DNA of 64,000 nt from assembly GCF_041146795.1 (NCBI RefSeq), contig NC_135176.1, positions 34,321,531-34,385,530 of the forward strand, written 5' to 3'. Below the pieces are notes generated by a model, which was not told the DNA's origin, did not search any database, and saw only the letters and a list, made by a program, of their open reading frames with translations. The translations under genes and the position numbers were made by a program. Of the stretch, positions 1-11,562 are shown in pieces (within the stretch, counting starts at the first letter, position 1; every line of letters starts with the position of its first letter). This stretch comes from Maylandia zebra. Lineage: Eukaryota > Chordata > Actinopteri > Cichliformes > Cichlidae.

Positions 1-450
1 CCTTCATCTTACCTGCAACACAGCACTGAACTATGCGACCACGCAGCGGACGCAGCGGCATTCGCTCCATCGGAGGAGCTCCGGGAGGACATTATTTACA
101 CTGTGAATAAGCTATGCAACCAATGGCTGAATCATCCTCATACAGTACTTTTTGGCTCCACACCCTCCACCTTCACCCTCCAGCTACGGCTGCTCACCTG
201 CTCCAACTGCTGGAGGATTTCTTGCCCGGCCCGCCGGATGTAACGCTACCCCGTCTGTCGGTTCCTCCATCTTCCCAGAGAAAGCGGTGTTCACGCCGCC
301 ACTACTCGTCGCTCGCTGAGCAAACCCTGGTGGTGAGTGAAAGTTTTTGGCACACTCAGCCTGGATTAATTTCTACAGTCAGTCTACGCTGAGCCTGTTA
401 ATTCTGTATCAGTCATTCCAGAGTCTGTGAACTCCCGATGTGAGGATTTC
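1..450 (+). other. Unassigned, possibly repeat-derived coding fragment
   Basis: A plus-strand frame from 114 is open for about 92 codons, rich in Pro, Leu and Ser, and a good donor-like site (CTGGTG/GTGAGT) lies near 333. The first 110 bases can be read in another frame with an acidic helix-like stretch. I do not recognise the product. The style resembles leader or ORF1 pieces of fish retroelements, but no domain can be named. It may simply be non-coding. Confidence 0.2.
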
Positions 451-454
451 ACTC

Positions 455-1370
455 TTAATTATCATTGTACGGTTCCCCGCACCTCGAAATTAGATAGCAA
501 GACCACAAAGGTGCAAAAATAAAAAACAATATACATAAAGAAAATAAACAATATAAAAACACTATATACACAATGTATAAGCTAAAGGGAACATTGTGTA
601 TACAAGGGGGTGCATACACAATCATATAATATGATAAATAGGGTGGGCCGTGGTCATTAAGGATAGGAATGGTAAGGTATTGCACAGGAGCAATAGCAGC
701 GACAGAGTGCATGTATTGGAGAAGTCTGTTCTGACAGCCCACGGGAAGAAGCTGCTGGTTTAGCACCTGATGGATCTGAACGTTTTTCCAGAGGGCAGGA
801 TGTTGAAGAGGTGGTGGTTAAGATGGAGGCGGTCCTTTATAATCGCCCTGGCTCTGGAGACATCTTGAGCTGGCAATTAAGTCCAGGGAGGAGAGTGGAC
901 AGCCGATCACCTTCTCTGCAGTTCTGATGACCCTCTGGAGTCTCTTCTTGTTAGCTGTTGTGCAACCAGCGTACCACACTGTAATGGCGTGCACCAGCAC
1001 GCTCTCGATAGTGGCTCAGTAGAAGGACACCAGGAGATCAGTCTGCAGCCTGTTCCATCTCAGAACCCTCAAGACGTGGAGGCGCTGCTGGGCTTTGTTC
1101 ACCAGGGCTGATGTGTTTGTGGACCAAGATAGGTCCTTAGATATGTGGGTGCCGAGGAACTTAAAGGAGGGCACCCTCTCCACATAGTCACCTTTTATGG
1201 AGAGAGGAGGGGATCAGTTCTTGTTCTACAGAAGTCCATGACCACTTCCTTTGTTTTCTTGGTGTTTAGGGTGAAGTTATTGTAGCTACACCATTCGGTC
1301 AGTCGCTGGACCTCATCTCTGTAGGCGGTGTCATCATCGTTGGTGATGGGGTGCATGGTAGTGATGTGTC
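455..1370 (-). mobile_element. L2-like LINE, 3' end of reverse transcriptase (truncated)
   Basis: Minus-strand translation gives the C-terminal part of a fish L2/CR1-clade reverse transcriptase in pieces: LNTKKTKE, FKFLGTHISKDLSW, ITVWYAGCT and RLQRVIRTAEKVIGC are readable between 1330 and 860. The frame is broken by stops, for example the stop just before the VHAITVWYAG segment. The stretch 455-830 is the decayed C-terminus and 3' UTR. The element is 5'-truncated near 1370, as is usual for LINEs. It is a dead copy. Confidence 0.75.
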
Positions 1371-1374
1371 CTGT

Positions 1375-1525
1375 GTGTCGAAGCTTCGAAGCGTCTGTCG
1401 GGTAATCTCAGGGGAGTTTTCGTGAAGCGCGTATCAAGGCTTGCTTTGATTACGTGTGCAGTGACGTTCGAGCCCTCGCGGGCATCCGTACCATGTGACT
1501 GATTCAAGAACTGGCTCGCCAGAGC
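1375..1525 (+). mobile_element. hAT end fragment
   Basis: This stretch reads like the reverse complement of the right end of the hAT element at 18264-19554: a GAAGCTTCGAAGC-type end, then a GAGGCTTGCTT-like block and a CATGTGACTG-like block in the same order. Only one end is present and no target duplication was found. Confidence 0.35.
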
Positions 1526-1655
1526 TTGGGCGAGTCAACCCAGCTACCTCTATCTTCAGCTGGAAGCTCTGGTGAGCTCATTCAGACAGCTGAGGACTGC
1601 ATCTGGCTGGCACTGCCCGGACAGACTGCCTGCATTGGACAGCCCCAGCCGCTGC

Positions 1656-2242
1656 TGTCAAGTGAGGCTGTGTGCAGGCAGGAGTGGTGGTGCGGGTACC
1701 CAAAGTGCAGACACTCGGAGGCAAAATGTGAACTCAAAACCAGCTTTAATGCTGATCTCAAACGTAACACAACTAAAAACCACAAAATAAACTCACGCAG
1801 GCAGCCAGACCACAGTATAGATAAGGGTAGAGAGATGAGATAAGGGTAGAGAGATGAGATAAGGGTAGAGAGATGAGATAAGGGTAGAGAGATGAGATAA
1901 GGGTAGCTCGCGACACGGACAAAGGAAAACACAGGGCTTAAATACACAGAGGGAGCAATCAGTGAATGGGAGACACAGCAGGGACAAATCAGTGCTAACA
2001 AGACAGGGAAGCAAAACCTGATACAATAACGTGAGACACGGACTTCAAAGTAAAACAGGAAACATAACACAGAGACGCAGACTTGACAAGGGGAGACAGC
2101 AACTAAGGAACACAGACGGAAAACAGAAAGCAGGACTCTAAAGAAGAAACTAAAAGACTAGAAAAGATAAATAATATCAAAAGCAAAAATCAATAATTAT
2201 GAAAACTCAAAACTCTGGTTTGAAGACCCAGGTCTCCTGACA
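1656..2242 (-). mobile_element. Solo LTR (retrotransposon), minus orientation
   Basis: The 587-bp segment begins TGTCA and ends TGACA, and is flanked by the same 5 bases, GCTGC, at 1651-1655 and 2243-2247. This is the signature of a solo LTR left by LTR-LTR recombination. On the minus strand an ATTAAA signal lies near the end. A 19-bp minisatellite (1821-1906) sits inside. No internal retroelement sequence is present. The family is not identified. Confidence 0.6.
1821..1906. repeat. 19-bp minisatellite, about 4.5 copies
   Basis: The unit ATAAGGGTAGAGAGATGAG repeats four full times without mismatch, followed by a partial fifth copy. It lies inside the solo LTR, so it expanded within that LTR copy or its family. 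Confidence 0.9.
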
Positions 2243-2660
2243 GCTGCATCTCAAGCCAGCTGTGTGCGCTGTGCAGCAGCAGTTAGCGTAGCCTCAGCCA
2301 GAGGTCTCCACACCTGCTGGCCCTGCGTCTGTCTCCGCTGGGCACTCTGAGGGTCCAAGGGGCCCGTCCAGCTGTCGGAGGCTCAGGAGAGTCCATCAAG
2401 CCATCAGCGCAACCACATCCATCGCCTGCAGCAGCCATGTTGCCGGCTGCTCATCTGCCAGGGGCTGCTCCACCTCTTCTCTGCCAGAGGTCCCCACACC
2501 TGCTGGCCCTGATACGCTGTCACCTTCTGGACCGTTTTCATGTCACCACTGCTTTCTGCAAGGTTGGCATCTGGACTTGCTTTGCCTAAGCCGCCGCTTT
2601 CCTCCCGGCCAGCCCCCTGAACTGTTTTGTCTCTGTCGTTGGCCTCTTGGTCGACGTCCT
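2243..2660. other. Non-coding, unassigned, with a short internal duplication
   Basis: No credible gene. A stretch of about 28 bases around 2302 (AGAGGTCTCCACACCTGCTG) recurs with one difference near 2484, so part of this segment is duplicated. It looks like repeat debris. Confidence 0.4.
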
Positions 2661-2960
2661 GAAGTGTTCTGTGCTTTGAGGGTCTCGAAAAGCGCTATAT
2701 AAATGCAATCCATTATCCATTCATCCATCCATCCATTCGCTTCCACTTATCCTTTTCAGGGTCGCGGGGGGCGCTGGAGCCTATCCCAGCTGTCATAGGG
2801 CGAGAGGCGGGGTACACCCTGGACAGGTTGCCAGTCTGTCGCAGGGCCAACACACAGGGACAGACAACCATTCGCACTCACATTCATTCGCACATTCGCA
2901 CCTAGTGGCAATTTGGATTATCCAATTAACCTATCCCCACAAGCTGCACGGTGGTTAGCA
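2661..2960 (+). repeat. Common fish dispersed repeat (CATCCATC / GGCGGGGTACACCCTGG type)
   Basis: Contains the AAGCGCTATATAAATGCA tail motif, a short CATC run and the block with GGCGGGGTACACCCTGGACA, GTCTGTCGCAGGGCC and CCAATTAACCTA that recurs across teleost genomes. I recognise it as a dispersed repeat, but cannot name the Repbase family with certainty. Confidence 0.6.
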
Positions 2961-2984
2961 CTGTTGCCATTTGACCGCAGAACT

Positions 2985-3085
2985 GAAGAAGCTTCTCGGA
3001 TGAAACGTCTTCTTAAAGAAGTCCAGACGCTTTTCTTTCCAAGCTCCTTAGACTACGATCACCTGGATGATTGAGAACCTTCACA
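2985..3085 (+). mobile_element. Penelope-like element tail fragment
   Basis: Carries the blocks AACTGAAGAAGCTTCTCGGA, TTTCCAAGCTCCTTAGACTA and CACCTGGATGATTGAGAA, which also occur, partly inverted, at 36985-37110 and 24985-25050. These are typical of the tails of fish Penelope-like (Neptune-type) elements. Confidence 0.5.
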
Positions 3086-3925
3086 GACATGTCCTTCAAC
3101 GCACATATTAAACAAATATGTAAGACTGCGTTCTTCCATTTGTGCAACATCTCTAAAGTTAGAAATATCCTGTCTCAGAGTGACGCTGAAAAACTAGTTC
3201 ATGCATTTATTACTTCCAGGCTGGACGACTGTAATTCATTATTATCAGGATGTCCAAAAAACTCCCTGAAAAGCCTTCAGCTGATCCAAAATGCTGCAGC
3301 AAGAGTCCTGACAGGGACTAGAAAGAGAGAGCAGATTTCTCCTGTTTTGGCTTCCTGTTAAATCCAGAATTCAAAATCCTGCTCCTCACATACAAGGTCT
3401 TAAATAATCAGGCCCCATCTTATCTTAATGACCTTGTAGTACCATATCACCCTATTAGAGCACTTGGCTCTCGCTCTGCAGGCCTACTTGTTGTTCCTAG
3501 AGTATTTAAAAGTAGAATGGGAGGCAGAGCCTTCAGTTTACAGGCCCCTCTTCTGTGGAACCAGCTTCCAGTTTGGATTCAGGAGACAGACACTATCTCT
3601 ACTTTCAAGATTAGGCTTCAAACTTTCCTTTTTGCTAAAGCATATAGTTAGGGCTGGACCAGGTGACCCTGAATCCTCCCTTAGTTATGCTGCAATAGAC
3701 GTAGGCTGCCGGGGGATTCCCATGATGCACTGGGTGTTTCCTTTCCAGTCACCTTTCTCACTCACTATGTGTTAACAGACCTCTCTGCATTGAATCATAT
3801 CTGTTATTAACCTCTGTCTCTCTTCCACAGCATGTCTTTATCCTGTCTTCCTTCTCCCACCCCAACCAAACACAGCAGATGGCCCCGCCCCTCCCTGAGC
3901 CTGGTTCTGCAGGAGGTTTCTTCCT
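3086..3925 (+). mobile_element. LINE fragment: reverse transcriptase C-terminus and 3' UTR
   Basis: Frame from 3071 reads HIKQICKTAFFHLCNI, LVHAFITSRLDDCNSLLSG and LQLIQNAAARVLTGTRKR, the C-terminus of a very common fish LINE reverse transcriptase. After a stop at 3359 the homology continues in another frame (tail motifs around 3470-3640, such as GLLVVPRV and RAFSLQAPLLWNQLP), so the copy is frameshifted. The 3' UTR with CTCCCACCCC and GGAGGTTTCTTCCTGTTAAA ends near 3925. 5'-truncated and dead. Confidence 0.8.
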
Positions 3926-3929
3926 GTTA

Positions 3930-4620
3930 AAATCATGCAAATGGTCCAGAATGCTGCTGCTCGCCTGCTGACAGAGACAAACGTGAGCACATTACCCCTG
4001 TTCTTGCCTCTTTAAATGATTTAAATGGCCTGGCTCCTTCTTACCTGTCAGAACTTCTACACCTGTCTCTCAGATTCAGCTGACCAGTCGCTCATCGCTG
4101 TCCCCATGACTAGATTGAAACACCGGGGCACTGAGCTTTCACTGTTGTGGCCCCCAGATCATGGAATAAGCCCCCCTCCATATTAGGTTGGCCCCAACAC
4201 TTGAAATCTTCGAATAACTTTCAAAAACAACTTTTTTCTGAGGCTTTTTAGGAGTCATAGTCAGCTTGTAGTCAGTCTTAGTCAGTTTTTGGTTTCTTTT
4301 AATCTTCTTTACTTAGTTAATTCTATTTATTGTATATTTTATTCATGAATTAATATTTAATGATTCATTTTTATTTTTTTCATGTATTTATTTATTTTGT
4401 TATTTAATTTTCTTTGTCTGTCTAATGTATGGTTTTAAAATCTGACTGTTTTTACTGGAAACCACTTTGGTCAACCGTGCTGTTTTTACAGTTTTCCCCC
4501 TTTATCTCTTTTATTGAGACAGCCATGCTGTTTTTAATCTGCTCTATAAATAAAGTTGGATTGGAAGTACTGCATGGTAGAAATATACCTGACTCTAATA
4601 ATATGTACTGCTTGGTGAAG
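3930..4620 (+). mobile_element. Second LINE fragment, C-terminus and AT-rich tail
   Basis: Begins with MQMVQNAAARLLTETNV, then LNGLAPSYLSELLH-like sequence in a shifted frame and an RLKHRGTELS segment. This is again the tail of a LINE reverse transcriptase, of a different family from its left neighbour. An AT-rich 3' region with AATAAA-like signals runs to about 4620. Confidence 0.65.
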
Positions 4621-4768
4621 TGACATGTACATATGTACGTATTTGTACACGTATGACAGTAAAAGTGTGGTACTTTGTGTACCACCCTCCTGTGTCTTCA
4701 GTCTCTGCAGTGTGTTCCTCTCAGCAGGATGTGATGCAATAACAAAGACAGGAAGTCTAATGGCTCAC

Positions 4769-5065
4769 CTGTCACCTGCAGCAGGAAGTCTTTGGTCTGC
4801 AGTCTCGACCCAGTCTTGTCAAACACCTCCAGCGTGTAGTTTCCGGAGTCTTGGGTCTGAAGTTGGCTGAACTCGAGCGAGCCGTCAGGGAGCATCGAGC
4901 AGCGTCCGTGGGAGCACGTGCTCCGGTTCCAGTTCAGCAGCAGGTGAGGGATCTGAGTCCACCTGACGTCGTACCCGCGTGCCCTCGGGTCCCCCTGCAG
5001 GCCTGAGGCCAGCATGACTCTCGTGCTGCTGTTGGCAGACACTCTGATGATGTCTGCAGCGCCAG
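4769..5065 (-). CDS. Orphan Ig-like exon (CD2/SLAM-family domain 1 type)
   Basis: One 297-bp exon on the minus strand with clean splice sites: acceptor GACCCCAG before 5065 and donor ACAG/GTGAGC after 4769, phase 1 at both ends, as is normal for Ig domains. The roughly 99 residues include a conserved Trp (VRWTQ), a FSQLQTQDSGNYTLEV block (the F-strand DSGxY motif) and a final FLLQV strand. The canonical Ig cysteines are absent: the DSGNY is followed by TLEV with no Cys, and the only cysteines are a close pair (CSHGRC). Loss of the domain disulfide is known for domain 1 of CD2/CD48/SLAM receptors, so I infer that family. No signal peptide, second Ig domain or membrane exon was found nearby, so the gene is either interrupted by transposons or a remnant. 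Confidence 0.6.
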
Positions 5066-5369
5066 CTGGGGTCAAAGGTCACAAACATTTCATTTTCAGT
5101 CTCGTTATAACCATTTATGCAAACACTACATTACCCATGAACCCCTGCTGCTGCGCTTATAAATCAGACCAGCATCTGATTGGTTAGATTTTTAGGGTAT
5201 TTTTGTAGTTTTCTGTTCTGCAGACACAGAGCTCTGTGATTGGCTGTCATCAGAGAAGTGCATCTTGGGAGTTGTAGTTGTAGTAACCTGTTCTTTCATG
5301 TTTTGCTGAAATCTAATGATCCCAGTTCATCGACTCATTTTCCCCTCACCCCCAGGGTGGGGGTACCTG
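5066..5369. other. Non-coding, likely intron upstream of the Ig exon
   Basis: About 300 bases with no frame or repeat I recognise; it ends in the polypyrimidine tract and CAG that precede the Ig exon on the minus strand. Confidence 0.4.
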
Positions 5370-5515
5370 AGGAGTCTTCCTGTTAAAATGGAGTTTTTCC
5401 TTTCCGCTGTTGCCAAGTGCTCGCTCATAGGGGGTCGTCTGATTGTTGTGGTTTTCTCTTTATCATTGTAGTGTCTTTACCTTAAAATGTAAAGCGCTTT
5501 GAGAAAAAACTAGAA
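5370..5515 (+). mobile_element. LINE 3' tail fragment
   Basis: CTTCCTGTTAAAATGGAGTT, TGCTCGCTCATAGGGG and AAAGCGCTTTGAG are the 3' terminal blocks of the same LINE family as 3086-3925. No coding sequence remains. Confidence 0.6.
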
Positions 5516-5619
5516 ACTGAGAACTAGAAAAACTTGGAAGCTACCAGAGAAACATGCAAAGACACAGCAGGAGAGAACACAACCAAGAACAAGGCAAGAC
5601 TGACAATAAATAGAGATCG

Positions 5620-6210
5620 AAAATGTGACGTCATTCAGGGGTAAAACCGCAAAGGATTCTGGGAACTCGTGCCAAGAGGTACTAGCGCACGCAGGCTTTC
5701 ACATGAAAACAGTCACACAGCGATAAAAAGAAACACAAAAATGGCAGGAAGCTGTTGTATTATTAACTGCAGTAGCCGGTCGCATGACAGCCACGGGAAG
5801 CCGACAGTAAAGAGATCGTTGTTATCGGATTACGTCGTTGAAGAGAAATTGTTCGAGCCATGTTTCCGAAGTAACAAAGAGGCGACGAAGGACACACCCC
5901 ACCCATCCTTCAAATTCGGGGAAAAGGAGGACGCATTTGTCGGCTGCATCTGGTGGAGTCTACGGATTTGGACAGCCTTCGTCGTGTTGCTGTGACGTAA
6001 TCGGAGTACAAATGCGGCCTCAGGAGGATGCAGCCCATGAATTTGGGCACGACCACAGACACGAGAGCAGGAACAGGAAACAAGCTACCAGAGAAAAACT
6101 GAACCACACTGAGCTTCGAGCCATCGTAAAATGCAGCAGTCACACTGAACTGAGCACGCTGGGTGACCGTGACAGGAAGCTTTATTATGATTCTCTATTG
6201 GTCTGATGGT
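5620..6210 (+). pseudogene. Transposon remnant with THAP-like start (ISL2EU/IS4EU type)
   Basis: GGATTCTGGGAACTCGTGCC near 5654 and a frame starting MAGSCCIINCSSRSHD (ATG near 5741) look like the 5' end of a THAP-domain transposase gene: the CC...NC...SRSHD pattern is the zinc-binding start of the domain. The domain is not completed; the frame runs into unrelated sequence and stops at 5995. This is a deletion derivative. A transposase of the ISL2EU class, which in fish often carries a THAP domain, is present independently at 25406-26150. Confidence 0.4.
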
Positions 6211-6354
6211 GTTCCTGTCAGAGCTCTGAGGTCTGCTGCTCATGTTTCATATCAGAACTGTGTGGCGGAGGAGCGGTGCAGTGAGCTCAACGGGGCGGTG
6301 CTGGAGAGGCAGGTGGGAACACAGCTGATGGAGTTTGGGGCTGATGACGTCTTT

Positions 6355-6849
6355 TGTAGCTGCCGTCATAGGCAACTCTCGCATTTAAGTTCATTTTATT
6401 AGATATGTAAGGTTGAAACAATTAGTAGTTGAAATATTAAGAAATAAATCAATAGTAATTCATGTTTTGTTCACTGGATTTATATGTTTAAATGTGTTAT
6501 TTTTACTAATTGTGCAATTAGATAGGAACCTTTTCTATAGTTCCGTCTGTTGTTGCTAAGAGGGTATTTTTTGGCTGGCACACTCAGCAAGCTAATTGAG
6601 ACGAGCCACGAGGTTTGCACGTCCACAGTAAGACAAATAAAAGAGTGCCTTTTTTGGACCTCCCCACGATGTAAGGATTAAAGTTTTATTCCCTTTGAGT
6701 GAGGCCAATGAGTTCTGACGGCATTGTATCGGCTGTGGTTGGACATCATTACATGTGAAGGCATGTCGAAGAATCCTCCTGTCCGAAATAAATGTCAGTT
6801 AAAACACAAAGAACAAGTTGAGCTTTATTACGACTCGAGGGGAGTAACA
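6355..6849 (+). repeat. BEL/Pao 5' LTR
   Basis: Starts TGTAGCTGCC and ends GAGGGGAGTAACA. AATAAA motifs occur around 6643 and 6788. It matches the 3' LTR over its full 495 bases as far as I can compare. Confidence 0.93.
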
Positions 6850-7464
6850 GTCAGAACTCAGCCTGCTTCGTGCTGGAGGAGAGAGAAGGAGAAAGAGGTC
6901 TGCCGCAGCGGAGCCGAGCCGACAGCGCGCCGGGTCACGTGATTAAGCTCGCGTCTCTCTCAAGCATCAAAGACACTCAAACACACACACAAACATCTCA
7001 TAAAGCAACCAGAGTCCAGCGGTGCAGCTTGGTTAAGCTACAAAGAAGTAACACGTTTATACAAGTTAAATGTGAAGAGTAGATTTCTTTAGCTCATCTT
7101 AAAGGGACTCTGTCAAGTAATGAAGGGGGAAGTGTGGTGGTTTGGAGTAAAAGTTTAAGCTCATATTATTGTTGTTTATGCTAAGTAAATGTAATTAAGG
7201 TACGTTTAAGTTGATTATAAGGGTTTGCTTCTTTTTAAGACTGCATTAGATATTTAAAGGTCACATTATAGTATTTTGTTTGACATTGAAGGTTACTTTG
7301 TTTTACTACAAGTGAAGGGCAATTTACTATTTTGGTTTAAGAGTTTGTGACATACGTTTAAGTTGACTCTTTAAAGTAAAGCAATTTAAGGTCCTAGGTG
7401 CTTCATAAGGTGACTATTCACGTATTTAAGTTGACCTAGGTGACTTGAGTGTAGTATAATACCT

Positions 7465-8256
7465 TTGACTGTCTGTGACATGGAGCAAGAAGGCTGTGAC
7501 ACTGAAGCTGTGGAGCAGCAAGAAGCCTTTAAAGAAGGAAGTAGTTTGCCAGAACCATGCACAAGTAAAGCTACTAAAGAAGGAAGTTTGAGGAAAAGTC
7601 AAAGAGTTAAGAAGTTCACTGAAAGGGGCCAAGCACTACATGATGAAAAGGTGAACAAGCTTCAAGCTCGCTTTAAAGTCAGTTATGAAATGTGGAAAGT
7701 TGTTGCAAAACAAGGCAAAAGGGCACTTGAAGAACCTGTTAGTGCAAAACTTAAAGAGCTTATCGGCCGAGTTGAACATACCTCGGCAGAAGTGAAACAA
7801 GTTTATGATGAACTGCGCAATCATGAAACTCCTGATGCAGACACTCGCCGCAGAGTGGACACCTGTGATGCGGTTTCTCAAAAGATGATAAAGCTAGCTC
7901 AAGAAAAATTAGCAGCAGAAGAAGACGAAGAACTTTCTGAGAGAATGGTTCACTGGAGTGATATAGGATCAGCATTCAATTCTGCCGCCTCTCAAAGATC
8001 CAAAGGTTCGAATAGCAGGCAATCAAGAAGCTCAAGTAAGTTGTCTGTAAAGAGGCAAGAAGCAGCTGCAGAGCTTGCGGCTACTGAAGCAACTCTGAAG
8101 ATTATGGAGGAATTGGAAAGTGAACGAAAGGCACTTGAAATCCTTGAAGCAGAGAATGCTGAGAAACAGAAGGCCTTAGAGCAAAAGCGAAGAGAGCTTG
8201 AAAGGCTAGAAACAGTAAAGAGAATGAATGCTGCTAAAGCACGTTTGAAAGTGTAA
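7465..8256 (+). pseudogene. BEL/Pao gag, N-terminal part
   Basis: 263 codons, acidic and lysine-rich, with a long C-terminal coiled coil (heptad-like EELESERKALEILEAENAEK region, residues about 200-260). It ends at TAA 8254. The frame stays open downstream of that stop and is the same as that of the next piece (8338), so this is one gag frame cut by a nonsense codon. Upstream 6850-7464 is AT-rich leader without coding potential. Confidence 0.8.
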
Positions 8257-9735
8257 AATGAAGAAGGAAACTCAGATGAAGAAATATCAGACCTTCTGCA
8301 TGAAAGGAGCAAACGGAGAAATGTCACAGCTAAACCGATGAATCAGTTTGCACATTCGCAACTTAATGCAAATGCAGAGCCGTTTGATATGCCACAGGCC
8401 AACTCAAGGTCACAACCAAGAGAAAGCAAACAGGAAGATAGTACCACAACATTGGCCCAAGCACTAGCTGAGTCCATTCATATAAGTCGCCTACCAGTAC
8501 CAGAACCTACAGTCTTCAACGGAGATCCTCTCAAGTACAAGGATTGGAAAATGTCGTTTCAAATGCTGATAGACAGGAAGAACATCCCAGTGAATGAAAA
8601 GATTTACTATCTTCACAAGTATGTTGGAGGACCGGAGAGAAAGGCTGTTGAGAGTTATTTTCTGTTGGGAACAGAGCATGCTTATTACTCAGCATGGAAC
8701 ATTTTGGAGGAAAGATATGGAAGTTCATTTGTAATCACCAAGGCTTTCAGAGATAAGTTGACATCATGGCCAAGGATTGGGAACAAGGATAGCGTTGAAC
8801 TTCGAGAATTTTCAGATTTTCTCAGAGGATGTGAAGCGGCCATGCTTCAGGTTAAAGGTCTTGAAGTTTTGAATGACTGCAATGAGAATCAGAGGATGCT
8901 AAGCAAGCTACCTGATTGGTTGTCAGCAAGATGGAATCGAAAGGTCATTGAAATTGAAGAACAAGATGGTTCTTTTCCAACATTTAGCCACTTTGTTGAC
9001 TTCATTGCGAGAGAAGCCAAGATTGCGTGCAATCCAGTAACATCGCTTCATGCACTCAAAGCAGGTGACTCAGAGAAAATGAAATCTTCCAAGACAAGAA
9101 GTGTTGGAGCGAAGGTGCTAGTGAGTGCTGCAGAAGAGACGTCCAACACAAAAAAATGTGTGTTTTGTGAAAGCTCAAATCATAGCATTCACACATGTAG
9201 GAAGTTTATGGACAAGGTCTTGAGTGAAAGAGTCAAGTTTGTGCAAACTAGGGGACTGTGCTTTGGATGCCTAGGCTTTGGACACCAATCAAAGAAATGT
9301 GAAAAGAGAAAGATGTGTGACACATGTAAAGGGAAACACCCGACATGTTTGCATGAGGAACGAGACAAAACCTCAAAGAAAAAGAAAGAAAAGGAAAGTG
9401 ACAATGAACCACAAATGAAAGAGATGGAAGGCAATAAGGAGAGTAGAGAAACCAAACCCAAGGAAGCACCAAGTGAAGCAATATCAAACCGTGTGATTCA
9501 AAGTGACAGAAGTAATCTCACATCTACAATCATTCCAGTTTGGTTATCCACAACAAGCAATCCTGAACATGAGATTCTTCTCTATGCTCTTCTTGATAGC
9601 CAAAGTGACACGACATTCGTCTTGAAGGAAAAGGCAGATGCTCTGGATGCGGAGAAGAAATGTGTGCAGTTAAAGCTCTCGACAATGTCTTCTAAAGACA
9701 CTTTGGTACCAAGTCAAAGGCTGTCTGGGTTGTAG
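8257..9735 (+). pseudogene. BEL/Pao gag C-terminus and protease
   Basis: Open from 8257 in the same frame as the preceding piece; first ATG at 8338. The segment with EPTVFNGDPLKYKDWKMSF (residues about 57-75 from that ATG) and the following 130 residues are the DUF1759 gag domain. Around residues 274-335 are Cys/His zinc knuckles (CVFCESSNHSIHTC, CFGCLGFGHQSKKC, CDTCKGKHPTC). The A17-type aspartic protease motif LLDSQSDTTF lies near residue 419. The frame is stopped by TAG at 9733, but homology continues without shift into the next piece. Confidence 0.85.
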
Positions 9736-11562
9736 GTCAGAGGTTTCTCTTCTTCAAGGAGAATTCCTCTTCCTGTGACATACACAAGAGAGTTTATTCC
9801 TGCGAATTTGAGTCATATTCCCACACAAAGGACAGCAAGAGCGTGGCCACACTTAAAGCACCTGGCTGAAGAAATTGCTCCACTGATTGAATGTGACGTA
9901 GGCCTGCTCATTGGTTACAATTGTTCACAAGTGTTGGTACCCAGAGAAGTTGTGGCGGGAAAAGATAATGAACCTTTTGCCCAAAGAACAGACCTTGGCT
10001 GGACAATAGTTGGAGGAACTAATCCATGTGTTGACTATGGGGACGCCATAGGATGTAGCCACAAGATCATTGTCAAGGAAGTGACACCCAATCAGTCAGC
10101 TGAGCAGTTGGTCAAAGAAGTGCAATACGTCTGTCGCACACAAGTCAAAGAGGTGGTCACATCTGCAGATGTAATTAAAGTGCTCGAGTCCGACTTCAAT
10201 GAAAGAAAGGTGGAAGATTCACACTTCTCACAAGAAGATTTAAGGTTCATCTCCATAATGGAAGAAGGAGTGAAGATGAAAGCAGATGGACACTGTGAGT
10301 TACCTTTGCCATTTAAGGAAGACAGACCAAGTCTGGCAAACAACCGGAGCTGTGCAGAACACAGACTCAAAAATTTGAAGAGAAGATTTGAGAAGGACAA
10401 ACAATACCACAAAGACTACACAGAGTTCATGAGAGAGACTATAGAGCGTGGTGATGCAGAAAGAGTTCCCTCTATAGACTTGGACAAAGGCCCTGCCTGG
10501 TACATTCCACACCATGGAGTGTATCATCCTCAAAAGCCTGGCAAAATAAGAGTGGTGTTTGATTGTTCAGCAAAGTACGGAGGGGTGTCCTTGAACGACT
10601 ACCTGCTTACAGGGCCAGAGTTAACCAACTCTCTGGTGGGGGTCCTGTGCCGATTTCGGAAAGGTCCAGTTGCAGTGATGTGCGACATTGAGCGCATGTT
10701 TCATCAATTCAGAGTCAGAGAAGAAGATCAAAATTACTTTCGCTTCTTGTGGTGGGACAATGGAGACTTCAACTCTACTCCATCTGTCTATCGCATGCGC
10801 GTACACTTGTTTGGAGCTGCTTCTTCCCCTGCCTGTGCGAACTTTGGTCTCAAGTATATTGCTGCACAAGGTCAAGGCAAGTTCAGTGAAGCTACCATAA
10901 GATTCATTGAGCGAAATTTTTATGTGGACGATGGTCTTATCAGTTTCCACTCAGAAGAAGAGGCGATTCGTTTGGTGAAGGAAGCAAAGGAACTTTGCAG
11001 CACAGGAGGCTTGCGACTTCACAAGTTTGTTTCAAACAGGAAGCAAGTGCTTAATTCGCTGCCAGAAGAAGACTGTGCAGAAACAGTAAGAAAAGACTTG
11101 TCACTGGGCGAGCAACAAATTGAAAGAGCCCTAGGTGTCAAATGGTGCATCGACTCGGATCATTTCCAGTTTCGAGTAGTTGTGAACGAGCAGCCACTTT
11201 CCAGAAGAGGAGTGTTGTCCACAGTAGCCTCTATTTACGATCCACTTGGCTTTGTGGCACCTTTTGTTCTACTTGGGAAGCAGATACTACAGCAAATGTG
11301 TCGAGAGAAAGCAGATTGGGACGAACCACTCACAAGCGATCTGAAGTCACGGTGGGAGTCCTGGTTGTTGGATCTAAAAAATCTAGCAGATGTCAAAATT
11401 GACAGATGTTACGTGCCAAAGGATTTTCAAACAGTTCAGAAGTACGAGCTTCACCATTTCTCAGATGCAAGTGTTTCAGGGTATGGTGTTTGTACGTACC
11501 TGAGAGCTGTCAGTGAAGCAGGACAAGTCCACTGCACTCTTGTCTTTGCCAGTCCAGAGTAG
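9736..11562 (+). pseudogene. BEL/Pao pol: protease end, reverse transcriptase
   Basis: Same frame as the piece before it, resuming directly after the 9733 stop. TYTREFIPANLSHIPT is the conserved segment linking protease and RT. RT motifs: KIRVVFDCSAKYGG, VAVMCDIERMFHQFRV and the catalytic FYVDDGL (near 10918). After YSIxDPLGF-type thumb sequence (SIYDPLGFVAPF) it runs into RNase H (HHFSDASVSGYG) and stops at 11560 where a one-base shift moves the homology to frame 3. The polymerase itself looks complete; I describe the break only. Confidence 0.88.

Noticed and set aside
1821-1906. CRISPR-like array
   Set aside because: 19-bp units are contiguous without unique spacers, in a eukaryotic LTR: a minisatellite.
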